Source: Acidobacteriaceae bacterium (GTDB lineage: Bacteria; Acidobacteriota; Terriglobia; Terriglobales; Acidobacteriaceae). Taken from it: a DNA stretch of 36,785 bases. Position numbers and translations under genes: made by a program. The notes beneath the pieces are model-generated. The model made no database searches. It had not been told where the DNA came from and saw only the letters and a program-made list of their open reading frames with translations. The stretch spans positions 1-36,785 of the forward strand of contig PMHV01000044.1 in NCBI GenBank assembly GCA_003156805.1, written 5' to 3'. Within the stretch, counting starts at the first letter, position 1. Every line of letters starts with the position of its first letter. Positions 1-7,620 of the stretch are shown here, piece by piece.

Positions 1-2
1 TG

Positions 3-2852
3 CACCGCCCCGATCTTTCGGTTGGCAATGGTATCTATAAATCGACGGACGCTGGAAAAACCTGGACTCATCTCGGCTTGCGCGATAGCCAGCAGATTCC
101 CGCACTCGCCATCGATCCTCGCGATTCGAATCGAGTATTTGCCGCGGTGCTTGGACACCCCTACGGGCCGAGCGAAGAACGCGGGCTGTTCCGTTCCGCG
201 GATGGCGGACAGAGTTGGCAAAGAGTCCTTAACAAAGACGAGAACACAGGCGCCTCGGACGTGCAGATCGATCCTACAAATCCCGATGTGATTTACGCTT
301 CGATGTGGGAAGCGCGAGAAGGGCCGTGGGAGGACAACAACGAGGTTAACGGCGCCGGCGGCGGATTGTTCAAATCCACCGACGGTGGAAACACCTGGCG
401 TCCTCTGAGCAACGGCCTGCCCAAGGAGCTGGCACAGATCTACGTGGCGATTGCTCCCAGCGATCCTCGCCGAATTTATGGCACGCTCGGTACCGCCTCG
501 GGCACGCTGGCGGTCTACCGCTCGGACGACGGCGGAGAAAGCTGGTCGCACATTACCGACGACCCGCGCCCATCCGGACGAATCGGCGGCGGCGATTTGC
601 CTGTGCCGAAAGTGGACCCAAAGAATGCGGACGTGGTTTATGTCGCAAGCACCGTAACCATGAAATCGGCCGACGGCGGAAAAACCTGGTCCGGTTTCCG
701 CGGTGCGCCTGGCGGCGACGATTACCAGAATCTCTGGATCAATCCAAACGATCCGAACATTATTCTTCTCGTCAGCGATCAGGGCGCGCTGGTGAGCGTG
801 AATCGCGGCGCAACCTGGAGTTCGTGGTACAACCAGCCCACTGCTCAGATTTACCACGTCTCGGTGAGCGACACATTTCCGTATCGCGTCTGCGGAGGAC
901 AGCAGGAGAGCGGATCGGTCTGTATCGCCACCCGCGGCAATGACGGCGCAATCACCTATCGCGAATGGCATCCTGTGGGTGCGATTGAGTATGGCTATGT
1001 GACGCCTGATCCGACTGACCCCGACGTCGTGTACGGCGGAGGCAGAAGCGAAGTCTCAAAGTTCCACTGGTCCACAGGCCAGGTGCAGAATGTCACGCCG
1101 ATTCCTTTGCGCACAGGGAAGTACCGCACCGATCGCACAGAACCATTGATGTTTTCGCCGATTGATCCGCATGTTCTCTATTACGCGTCAAATGTGTTGT
1201 TCAAGACGGTCGACGGCGGGAATTCGTGGCGGACGATCAGCCCCGATCTGACACGGGAAAAGCCGGAAATCCCGGCCAGCGTGGGCAATCTCATTCCCAA
1301 AGGCGCCGAGAAGCAGCGGGGTGTGATCTATGCGCTCGCGCCTTCGTTCAAGAATATCAATAAGCTATGGGCGGGTACAGATGATGGCCTGATCTGGTTG
1401 ACTCGCGATGGCGGTAAAAAGTGGGACGAAATCACTCCCAAAGAATTAACGCCGTGGAGCAAGGTCACGCAGATCACGGCGTCGCATTTCGACGACGAGT
1501 CAGCCTATGCATCGGTGAGCCGCTTCCGCATCAACGATCTACGGCCTTACATCTATCGCACGCACGACGGCGGCAAGACCTGGAAGCTGATTACTGCCGG
1601 ATTGCCGGATTTCGGGCCGGTGGATACGGTACGCGAAGATCCTGTGCGCAAGGGTTTGCTGTTTGCCGGCACGGAAAATGCAGTGTGGGTTTCGTTCGAC
1701 GACGGCGAGCACTGGCAGCCGCTGCAACTGAATCTTCCGCATACTGCGGTGCGCGATCTCTGGATTCACAACGACGACTTGATTGCAGCCACGCACGGCC
1801 GGTCGTTCTGGATTCTGGATGATATTGCGCCGCTGCGGGAGGCTGCGGAATTGTGGGCCAAGGCGGACGCTCACCTCTTCACTCCCGCGCCAGCATACCG
1901 CGTGCAGCGGGACACGTACACGGACACGCCTCTTCCGCCCGACGAGCCGGCCGCCGCTAATCCGCCCGATGGCGCGATGATCGACTATTATCTCGCGCAG
2001 GCTGCGTCCAGCCCGATCACGCTGGAAATCTTGGATGCCCGGGGACAACTGGTGCGGCGATTCTCCAGCGCGGACAAGCCCGACATCAGCGAAGAGGATC
2101 TGCGGAAACAACTGATCCCGCTCTACTGGATGCGACCGTTTCAATCGCTCTCTGCCGAAGCGGGCATGCATCGCTGGGTTTGGGATCTTCACTATCGCAC
2201 GCCTGTTGCTACGCGTCACGAGTACCCAATTGCCGCGATTCCTCATGACACTCCACGCTTGCCTCTCGGCCCTACCGCGCTGCCCGGCAAATATACCGTC
2301 CGCCTCACGATGAATGGCAAGACTTACTCTGCGCAGGTCACGGTAAAGATGGACCCTCGCGTAAAAACATCTGCCGCCGGGCTGGAGAAAAAATTCCAGG
2401 CCGAAACGCAATTGGCGTCACTCCTGACCCAAACTTCACAAGCGCTCCTGCAAGGGCAATCCTTACTCGACCAATTACACGAGTTGAGTGAGCGAGCCAG
2501 TGGCGCCACCAAAGATTCTGTTGAGGGTTTTCGAAAAAAACTCGCATCGATTGTTGGAGTGGCGGCGGCCTTTCCGCCGCCCGCGTCTGAGGAAGTTACA
2601 TTGACGCGCGCTAACTCGCAGGTGTCCACGCTTTACGGCCAGGTTTGGCAGGTTGACGACGAACCAACCGTAGCGCAGTCGGAGGCTATGGCCGCTAGCC
2701 GGAAGGCTGCCGGTGAAATAACGAAACGTTGGGAAACTTTCAAGGCGCTCGATCTGCCCGCGCTCAATCATCTGCTCGGTGCCGCAAGCTTGCCGGAATT
2801 GCAACTCAACATCGATTCGCAAGAAGACGAAGGAATGATCGACGAGGAATGA
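3..2852 (+). CDS. BNR/sortilin-like beta-propeller exoprotein, 5'-truncated by window edge
   Basis: The reading frame is open from the first bases, and the residues encoded before the first ATG (position 78) already form a BNR repeat (GIYKSTDAGKTW), so the true start lies outside the window. At least eight S-x-D-G-G-x-T/S-W type Asp-box repeats run through the first two thirds (for example FRSADGGQSW, FKSTDGGNTW, YRSDDGGESW, FKTVDGGNSW). This is the hallmark of VPS10/sortilin-like and glycosyl-hydrolase-like propellers. The C-terminal third carries a beta-sandwich-like stretch (LPGKYTVRLTMNGKTY) followed by a helical segment. Proteins of this kind are usually exported and about 1,000-1,100 residues long; the substrate is unknown. 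No catalytic residues can be assigned. The acidic C-terminus (EDEGMIDEE) is created by a 14-bp tandem repeat that runs across the stop codon. Confidence 0.85.
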   Translation, partial: HRPDLSVGNGIYKSTDAGKTWTHLGLRDSQQIPALAIDPRDSNRVFAAVLGHPYGPSEERGLFRSADGGQSWQRVLNKDENTGASDVQIDPTNPDVIYASMWEAREGPWEDNNEVNGAGGGLFKSTDGGNTWRPLSNGLPKELAQIYVAIAPSDPRRIYGTLGTASGTLAVYRSDDGGESWSHITDDPRPSGRIGGGDLPVPKVDPKNADVVYVASTVTMKSADGGKTWSGFRGAPGGDDYQNLWINPNDPNIILLVSDQGALVSVNRGATWSSWYNQPTAQIYHVSVSDTFPYRVCGGQQESGSVCIATRGNDGAITYREWHPVGAIEYGYVTPDPTDPDVVYGGGRSEVSKFHWSTGQVQNVTPIPLRTGKYRTDRTEPLMFSPIDPHVLYYASNVLFKTVDGGNSWRTISPDLTREKPEIPASVGNLIPKGAEKQRGVIYALAPSFKNINKLWAGTDDGLIWLTRDGGKKWDEITPKELTPWSKVTQITASHFDDESAYASVSRFRINDLRPYIYRTHDGGKTWKLITAGLPDFGPVDTVREDPVRKGLLFAGTENAVWVSFDDGEHWQPLQLNLPHTAVRDLWIHNDDLIAATHGRSFWILDDIAPLREAAELWAKADAHLFTPAPAYRVQRDTYTDTPLPPDEPAAANPPDGAMIDYYLAQAASSPITLEILDARGQLVRRFSSADKPDISEEDLRKQLIPLYWMRPFQSLSAEAGMHRWVWDLHYRTPVATRHEYPIAAIPHDTPRLPLGPTALPGKYTVRLTMNGKTYSAQVTVKMDPRVKTSAAGLEKKFQAETQLASLLTQTSQALLQGQSLLDQLHELSERASGATKDSVEGFRKKLASIVGVAAAFPPPASEEVTLTRANSQVSTLYGQVWQVDDEPTVAQSEAMAASRKAAGEITKRWETFKALDLPALNHLLGAASLPELQLNIDSQEDEGMIDEE

Positions 2853-2889
2853 TCGAAGCGGAACGATCGAAGAGCAACGATCGACGAGG
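2834..2889. repeat. Four tandem 14-bp repeats across the stop codon
   Basis: Four head-to-tail 14-bp units (AATGATCGACGAGG, AATGATCGAAGCGG, AACGATCGAAGAGC, AACGATCGACGAGG) occupy exactly 56 bp. The first unit and the start of the second encode the end of the BNR protein, and the stop codon (2850-2852) lies in the second unit. Because 14 is not a multiple of 3, a change of copy number would shift the frame and alter the protein end. Confidence 0.85.
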
Positions 2890-2892
2890 AGT

Positions 2893-2930
2893 TGCAAGAT
2901 CTTGCAGCGCGATGATTGCAATTTCTTGCA
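2893..2930. promoter_or_regulatory. Two tandem TGCAA-N4-TTGCA palindromes
   Basis: TGCAA-GATC-TTGCA (2893-2906) and TGCAA-TTTC-TTGCA (2917-2930) have the same half-sites and the same 4-bp spacer, with centres 24 bp apart. They lie in the 282-bp gap before the Kelch-like gene. They look like paired operator sites for a dimeric regulator; the regulator is not known. Confidence 0.45.
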
Positions 2931-3009
2931 CTCCTTTTCAAACCTGCGCCCTTCGAAAAATTAATTGTCAAATCTGCCTGCGCATGGCCGAAAGTGCTGG
3001 CCACCACGT

Positions 3010-3015
3010 TATAAT
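3010..3015 (+). promoter_or_regulatory. Possible -10 box for the Kelch-like gene
   Basis: A perfect TATAAT lies 120 bp before the chosen start of the Kelch-like gene. No convincing -35 box is present at the usual distance. A TGGCC/GGCCA inverted repeat (2985-3003) sits immediately upstream, where an activator could bind. This is a weak call. Confidence 0.3.
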
Positions 3016-3134
3016 TCTCCTCGCTTCAGATTTCCTTGACCCCGGGGGCCCTTCCCTCCGTCGCATTCCACGTTTAGGAAGCTGTGTTAGAAATCACGTT
3101 TTTGATAAACCAAAATAAAATGCGAGGCCAATCA

Positions 3135-4601
3135 ATGAAAGTTTTCCGGACCATCGGAATTGCGCTACTTACTTTTCTGGCGGGTTTAGGTATCGCCAGC
3201 TCTCAGGAACCGACCAGCTCGAAGTGGCAGAAACTCACGAACGTACCCACCTTCCAAACTGATACTGCTCTCCAGCTTACCGACGGGACCATCATGGTGC
3301 ACCAATACCTGAGCGCGGCTTGGTGGAGGCTGACGCCGGACATTACAGGAAGCTACCTTAACGGCACGTGGACGCAGTTAGCCTCCATGCCGTCGGGCTA
3401 TGCGCCGCTCTACTTCGGATCCGCCGTGCTTGCCGACGGCCAGGTGGTCGTCGAGGGCGGAGAGTACAACGGTGGTACCGATGATGAAACCAATCTGGGC
3501 GCGATCTACAACCCAACCACCAACGCGTGGACCTCGATTAAGGCCCCTTCGGGCTGGACCCACATTGGAGATGCATCGAGCGCCGTCCTGCCGGACGGAA
3601 CCTTCATGCTGGGAAACTGCGGCTCCTGCGGCCCGTTTGAACTGGCGCAAGCGTTGCTCGATGAGACCACCTTGACTTGGACCATAACCGGCACCGGCAA
3701 AGCCGACCAAAACTCCGAAGAGGGCTGGACCTTGCTGCCCACCGGAGACGTGCTCACCGTGGATGTGTGGAACGGCACGGAGTCGGAACTCTACAATCCA
3801 AACACGGGAGACTGGACTCTCGCTGGCAGCACGGTCGCGAAGTTGGTGAATGTCCCCTGTTCTGAGATCGGACCGGCGGTGTTGCGGCCCGACGGCACTG
3901 TATTCGCCGTCGGAGGCACCAGTAACACGGCAATCTACGACTCGTCTACGGGTGTATGGACGGCAGGCCCGATCTTCTCCGGCAAATTGGGCTCGGTCGA
4001 CGGACCGGCAGCCATCCTGCCCGACGGCAACGTTCTGGTGGACGTGGGTCCCATCTCCCCCTGCTACGCTTCCGGCAGCAAATTCTTTGAGTTCAACGGT
4101 ACAACCCTGACTGCAGTTACCGCCCCCGCCAATGCCGCGGACGATCCCTCCTACGTTGGACGCTTGCTGGTGCTTCCGACGGGGCAGGTTCTTTTCACCG
4201 ACGCCGACGGCACCGTGAAGAACGCGGAAATCTACACGACGACTGGGACCTACGAAAGCGCCTGGCAGCCGACCATCACCTCGGTGGCCACGACGCTGAG
4301 CCCAGGGAGCACGAATAACCCCATCGAGGGAACGCAATTCAACGGTCTGTCGCAAGGTGGGATGTATGGAGACGATGCCCAGATGGCGACTAACTATCCG
4401 CTGGTGCGCATCGAAAACAAAGCAACCAGGCATATCTTCTACGCCCGCACGCACGGCCACAGTACCATGGGCGTCGCGACGGGCAGCACAATCGTCTCCA
4501 CCACGTTCGATGTCCCCGCGGACATCGAAACCGGGGCGAGCGCGATCTTTGTCGTGGCCAACGGGATTCCGTCAGCTGCGAAACCCGTAACTATTGAGTA
4601 A
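3135..4601 (+). CDS. Secreted Kelch-like / galactose-oxidase-type propeller protein
   Basis: The 488-residue product starts MKVFRTIGIALLTFLAGLGIA, a typical Sec signal peptide with probable cleavage near ASS-QE, so it is exported. The start at 3135 is preferred over in-frame ATGs at 3084 and 3120 because it puts the signal peptide at the N-terminus and has GAGG 8 nt upstream. The mature part has repeated LPDG/LADG...NVLVVGG-like blades (LADGQVVVEGGEY, LRPDGTVFAVGG, LPDGNVLVDVG) typical of Kelch repeats and galactose-oxidase-like propellers. The C-terminal part (about 380-488, FDVPADIETGASAIFVVANG) resembles the Ig-like domain that ends galactose oxidase-like proteins. The Cys-Tyr cofactor of true galactose oxidases cannot be identified, so no enzyme activity is claimed. 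Confidence 0.75.
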   Translation: MKVFRTIGIALLTFLAGLGIASSQEPTSSKWQKLTNVPTFQTDTALQLTDGTIMVHQYLSAAWWRLTPDITGSYLNGTWTQLASMPSGYAPLYFGSAVLADGQVVVEGGEYNGGTDDETNLGAIYNPTTNAWTSIKAPSGWTHIGDASSAVLPDGTFMLGNCGSCGPFELAQALLDETTLTWTITGTGKADQNSEEGWTLLPTGDVLTVDVWNGTESELYNPNTGDWTLAGSTVAKLVNVPCSEIGPAVLRPDGTVFAVGGTSNTAIYDSSTGVWTAGPIFSGKLGSVDGPAAILPDGNVLVDVGPISPCYASGSKFFEFNGTTLTAVTAPANAADDPSYVGRLLVLPTGQVLFTDADGTVKNAEIYTTTGTYESAWQPTITSVATTLSPGSTNNPIEGTQFNGLSQGGMYGDDAQMATNYPLVRIENKATRHIFYARTHGHSTMGVATGSTIVSTTFDVPADIETGASAIFVVANGIPSAAKPVTIE

Positions 4602-4650
4602 GAGGTCTCATCCGCTTCAATGGAGTGAGTAGCGGACGGCCAAACCCAAG

Positions 4651-4690
4651 GGCGCTGCGATCGGTGGCGCAAGCCACCGCTTGCGGCGCC
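4651..4690. terminator. GCAA-tetraloop hairpin between convergent genes
   Basis: The core CGGTGGC-GCAA-GCCACCG (4662-4679) is a perfect 7-bp stem closed by a GCAA (GNRA) tetraloop. Outer arms 4651-4660 and 4681-4690 pair through about ten further positions with two G-U pairs. It lies between the end of the Kelch-like gene (plus) and the end of the acyltransferase fusion (minus), whose TAG begins inside the right arm. It probably serves as a bidirectional terminator or RNA stabiliser. There is no U-tract, so the terminator role is inferred from position. A sister hairpin lies at 14621-14640. Confidence 0.5.
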
Positions 4691-7242
4691 TAGAGTTCCT
4701 TCACTTTTTCTTGCAGGGTGCGCGCGATTTCTTCAGGATCGGTTCCAGGGGCGAATTTGATCGGCTGGCCGATGCGCACGCAAATCTTCCATGGTGCGGC
4801 GAACCTTTTGCCCGCCCGCTTCACTTCGAACAATCCGAGAATCCGCATAGGGAGAACGGGAAGACCCAGATTCTTCGCCAGCAACCCAACCCCGGCTCGA
4901 AATGGATTCATCTTGCCGTCCGTCGTATGCCGCCCTTCGGGAAAGACCAGAATGCTGTAGCCGCGATCCACTGCTTCTCCCGCATAAGTAAAGCTCTTGA
5001 GGAATCCGGCCGCGCGCGGAAGTGGAAACAAATTCAACAGGGAGACGCCGAGAATCCATTGCATCCGGTCGTAGATTCTTCCGAAGATCCCTCTACCGGC
5101 AGAAGGTGTGCGTAACGCCTCCAGCGCTTCTCCGCCAGCGGCCGTTGCCAGCCGATGCCGGAAACGTGCGGGCAACGCCGTCAGAATGAACCCCACGTCC
5201 ACGTCATCAATATGATTGGACACAACCAGCAGAGGCCCGTTCACTCCTCGCAGATTTTCCCGCCCCTCGATCCGTGGCCAGCCCAGCAGCATGATGGCCG
5301 GCCTTAACAACAGGTAATGCGCAGGCACGCGCAGCCAAGTCACGGGCCAGTGCAGCACCCAAGTGGGATAGTGATATACGGCGCGGTGCACATCTTCACC
5401 GCGTAACATCCGCTCCAAATCGCCCACCGTGTGCGCTGCGCCAAAACTGGTCTCACCGAGATCCATCTGGTACCGGTCTTGCAGCGCGCTGAGCAGTTCA
5501 ACTCGGTCAAGCGAACTTAGGCCGAGATCGGAATCAAGACTCGCATCAGGATTCAATCTGCCCATTTTTCGTCCAGTGATGCGCGCAATCAGCCCCGCAA
5601 GCGGGCTCTCACCAGTGCTTGCATCTTCGCCAGGCGATTGCAGAAGCTGCCGCTGAGCGATCTCCTGAATCACGTTGCGGCGCGGTTTTTGCGTATTCGT
5701 CCGCGGAAAATCTTCGTGCGGCCACAGCAGCCACATGTGCATGCGCTGATATTCGGCCAGCGACTGATTTGCCCGCTCCACAACAGCTTCGACTGTGGCG
5801 CTGCCGCCCACAATCACTACCGCGCAGGACTCGGCATTCCCGCCGCGCTCGATTCCCACCACCACGCAGTCTTTGACGTCTGGTTGGCGTCGTAAAGCGG
5901 ATTCCAGGTCTTCTGGATAAATATTCAATCCGCCGGCCGTTACGATCACTTCCTTCTTGCGGCCCTTGAAATACAGGTTGCCGCTTTCATCGAGCTCGCC
6001 GACGTCACCGGTGCGATACCAGCCTTCGCCATCTCCAATCTTCTCCGCAACGTTATGTTGACCGCGGCCATCCCAGTAGCCGCTGGTTACGCCGGCTCCG
6101 CGCACCAGAATCTCGCCATCTTCCGCCAGTTTTACTTCGCGCCCCGGCAGCACTTTTCCGATCGATCCTTTCCCTAACTTGAATGGATGGTTCACGCTGA
6201 TGAGCGAGGTCGTTTCCGTCAGCCCGTAGCCTTGAACCACCGCATAGCCTAAACGTCCCCAAAACTCTTCCGTAGCGCCATCGAGCGCAGCGCCGCCGCA
6301 GAGGAAAGCCAAGAATTTCCACCCGAATTTGCGGTGAATGCGACGGAACGTCCACCAACGGCGAAGAAAATGCTCGCCCGCCGCAGCGCGGTAACGCTCG
6401 CGAAAAACCGCGAGTCCGCCGGAGTCCTCCCAGTCACGTTCTATCTTCTGCTTCAACGACTGCAAAACTCGCGGTACGCTCACCAGAACCGAGACTCTTT
6501 CGCGCCGGATGGTGTCAATGATCCCGGCGGGCTGCAGCTCTTCCTGAAAAATGACGGTGCCTCCCAGTAGAGGCGGCAGAAACATGCCAAGAAATTGGCC
6601 GAACACGTGGCTGAGTGGCAGCAGATTCAAGAATCGCACCGGATGTACGAAACGCTCATATTTCAAATATCGTTGCATCTCCTGTTCGAGCGGCGCGATA
6701 TTTGCCAGCACGTTGCCGTGCGTGATCACCACACCTTTGGGATCGGCCGTGGTGCCGGACGTAAAAACGATCTGCAGAATGTCGTCGGGGTCGATCGTAG
6801 GGCAGGAAATTGAAATGGCGGGGTGATGACCCAGCGTTCGCGCCAGATTTTCAAGAATCAAAGAGGATGATTCGAGTTCGCTAGCGCCGGAGAGATCGGC
6901 GTGTTCCCGTGAGCAGACCAGCAGTTTCGCCCCAACCTGGTGCGAAACGCGCATCGCGAAATCGGCGGATGCCGCGTGATCCATGGGCACAACCACCGCG
7001 CCCGTCATCGCACAGCCAAAGAAGGCCGCAACCCACTCGGCCGAGTTCCTGCCCCACAGCATCACGCGCTCGCCCTTGCCAACTCCCCGCGCGTCCAACT
7101 CCCGGCAGAACCGAGATGCCATCTCCATGACCTGCCCATACGTGAACCATTCCATGCGGTAACCGCATCGCTGCCCGTAGGCACGCTCACGGAAATGCGC
7201 CTGGAAATTCCTGGTCAGGAAGTCGCCCAATGATTCGGACAT
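4690..7242 (-). CDS. Fused acyl-CoA/ACP synthetase - acyl carrier - PlsC acyltransferase
   Basis: The 850-residue product has three domains. Residues about 10-500 are an AMP-forming acyl-activating enzyme: P-loop FTSGTTADPKG, YGLTETTS, YRTGDVGEL and the hinge/C-terminal GRKKEVIVTAGG. Residues about 540-620 are an acyl-carrier domain with DSDLGLSSLDRVEL, where the second serine of LSS is the probable phosphopantetheine site. Residues about 640-850 are a PlsC-type lysophospholipid acyltransferase with the catalytic H-x4-D (NHIDDVD) and the FPEGR motif. It resembles Aas (acyl-ACP synthetase plus 2-acyl-GPE acyltransferase) in combining these activities, but the domain order is reversed and a carrier domain is built in. 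The inferred role is to activate a fatty acid, hold it on the internal carrier and transfer it to a lysophospholipid or related acceptor at the membrane. It is transcribed alone. Confidence 0.85.
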   Translation of the reverse strand: MSESLGDFLTRNFQAHFRERAYGQRCGYRMEWFTYGQVMEMASRFCRELDARGVGKGERVMLWGRNSAEWVAAFFGCAMTGAVVVPMDHAASADFAMRVSHQVGAKLLVCSREHADLSGASELESSSLILENLARTLGHHPAISISCPTIDPDDILQIVFTSGTTADPKGVVITHGNVLANIAPLEQEMQRYLKYERFVHPVRFLNLLPLSHVFGQFLGMFLPPLLGGTVIFQEELQPAGIIDTIRRERVSVLVSVPRVLQSLKQKIERDWEDSGGLAVFRERYRAAAGEHFLRRWWTFRRIHRKFGWKFLAFLCGGAALDGATEEFWGRLGYAVVQGYGLTETTSLISVNHPFKLGKGSIGKVLPGREVKLAEDGEILVRGAGVTSGYWDGRGQHNVAEKIGDGEGWYRTGDVGELDESGNLYFKGRKKEVIVTAGGLNIYPEDLESALRRQPDVKDCVVVGIERGGNAESCAVVIVGGSATVEAVVERANQSLAEYQRMHMWLLWPHEDFPRTNTQKPRRNVIQEIAQRQLLQSPGEDASTGESPLAGLIARITGRKMGRLNPDASLDSDLGLSSLDRVELLSALQDRYQMDLGETSFGAAHTVGDLERMLRGEDVHRAVYHYPTWVLHWPVTWLRVPAHYLLLRPAIMLLGWPRIEGRENLRGVNGPLLVVSNHIDDVDVGFILTALPARFRHRLATAAGGEALEALRTPSAGRGIFGRIYDRMQWILGVSLLNLFPLPRAAGFLKSFTYAGEAVDRGYSILVFPEGRHTTDGKMNPFRAGVGLLAKNLGLPVLPMRILGLFEVKRAGKRFAAPWKICVRIGQPIKFAPGTDPEEIARTLQEKVKEL

Positions 7243-7620
7243 GAAAATTGCCGCAGCCTCTCTCCACCAAGTCTAGTGGCACAGCTTCCACGTGTCTCGG
7301 CGGTTCCTTAGTTTTTTGTCCCACGATGCTGACAACTCTTGGGAATCTTGGTACACCACCTCCCCTCGATCCTTAATTATTGAGGCCGCAGTGGTGTAAC
7401 CAACAGCTTTGTCTGCAGATTCCCTTGGTAACCCATTCGTACACTCCCTTCTGGTAACCCTTAGTAACCATGCGATTCTCACTGGCCAGCCGTACAATTG
7501 GCGTTGTCCGAAAGGCCATCTCCGAACATGTCCGGAGGTCGATTTCGGATGTTCTCCGGGAGCACTTCCAGAGTTACGCAGTGTCCCGGTCAAAACCAGG
7601 TTGCTGGAGCTCGTACACAT
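7243..7620. promoter_or_regulatory. 378-bp divergent intergenic region with four GTAACC boxes
   Basis: This gap separates the minus-strand acyltransferase fusion from the plus-strand TPR gene and should hold both promoters. Four GTAACC hexamers in the same orientation lie at 7396-7401, 7428-7433, 7454-7459 and 7464-7469. Further down, GAACAT (7524-7529) and ATGTTC (7549-7554), with inner CCG/CGG, can form an imperfect hairpin in the TPR leader. No clear sigma-70 promoter and no small gene could be supported. Confidence 0.35.

Noticed and set aside
1539-2411. 290-codon minus-strand frame opposite the BNR gene
   Set aside because: Arg-rich, no motif, fully inside the BNR gene whose repeats are unmistakable; shadow of GC-rich coding sequence.
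7498-7620. Upstream in-frame extension of the TPR gene (41 codons)
   Set aside because: No TPR character or signal sequence; the 7621 ATG begins directly with the repeat array and has a ribosome-binding site, while the extension overlaps likely regulatory sequence.
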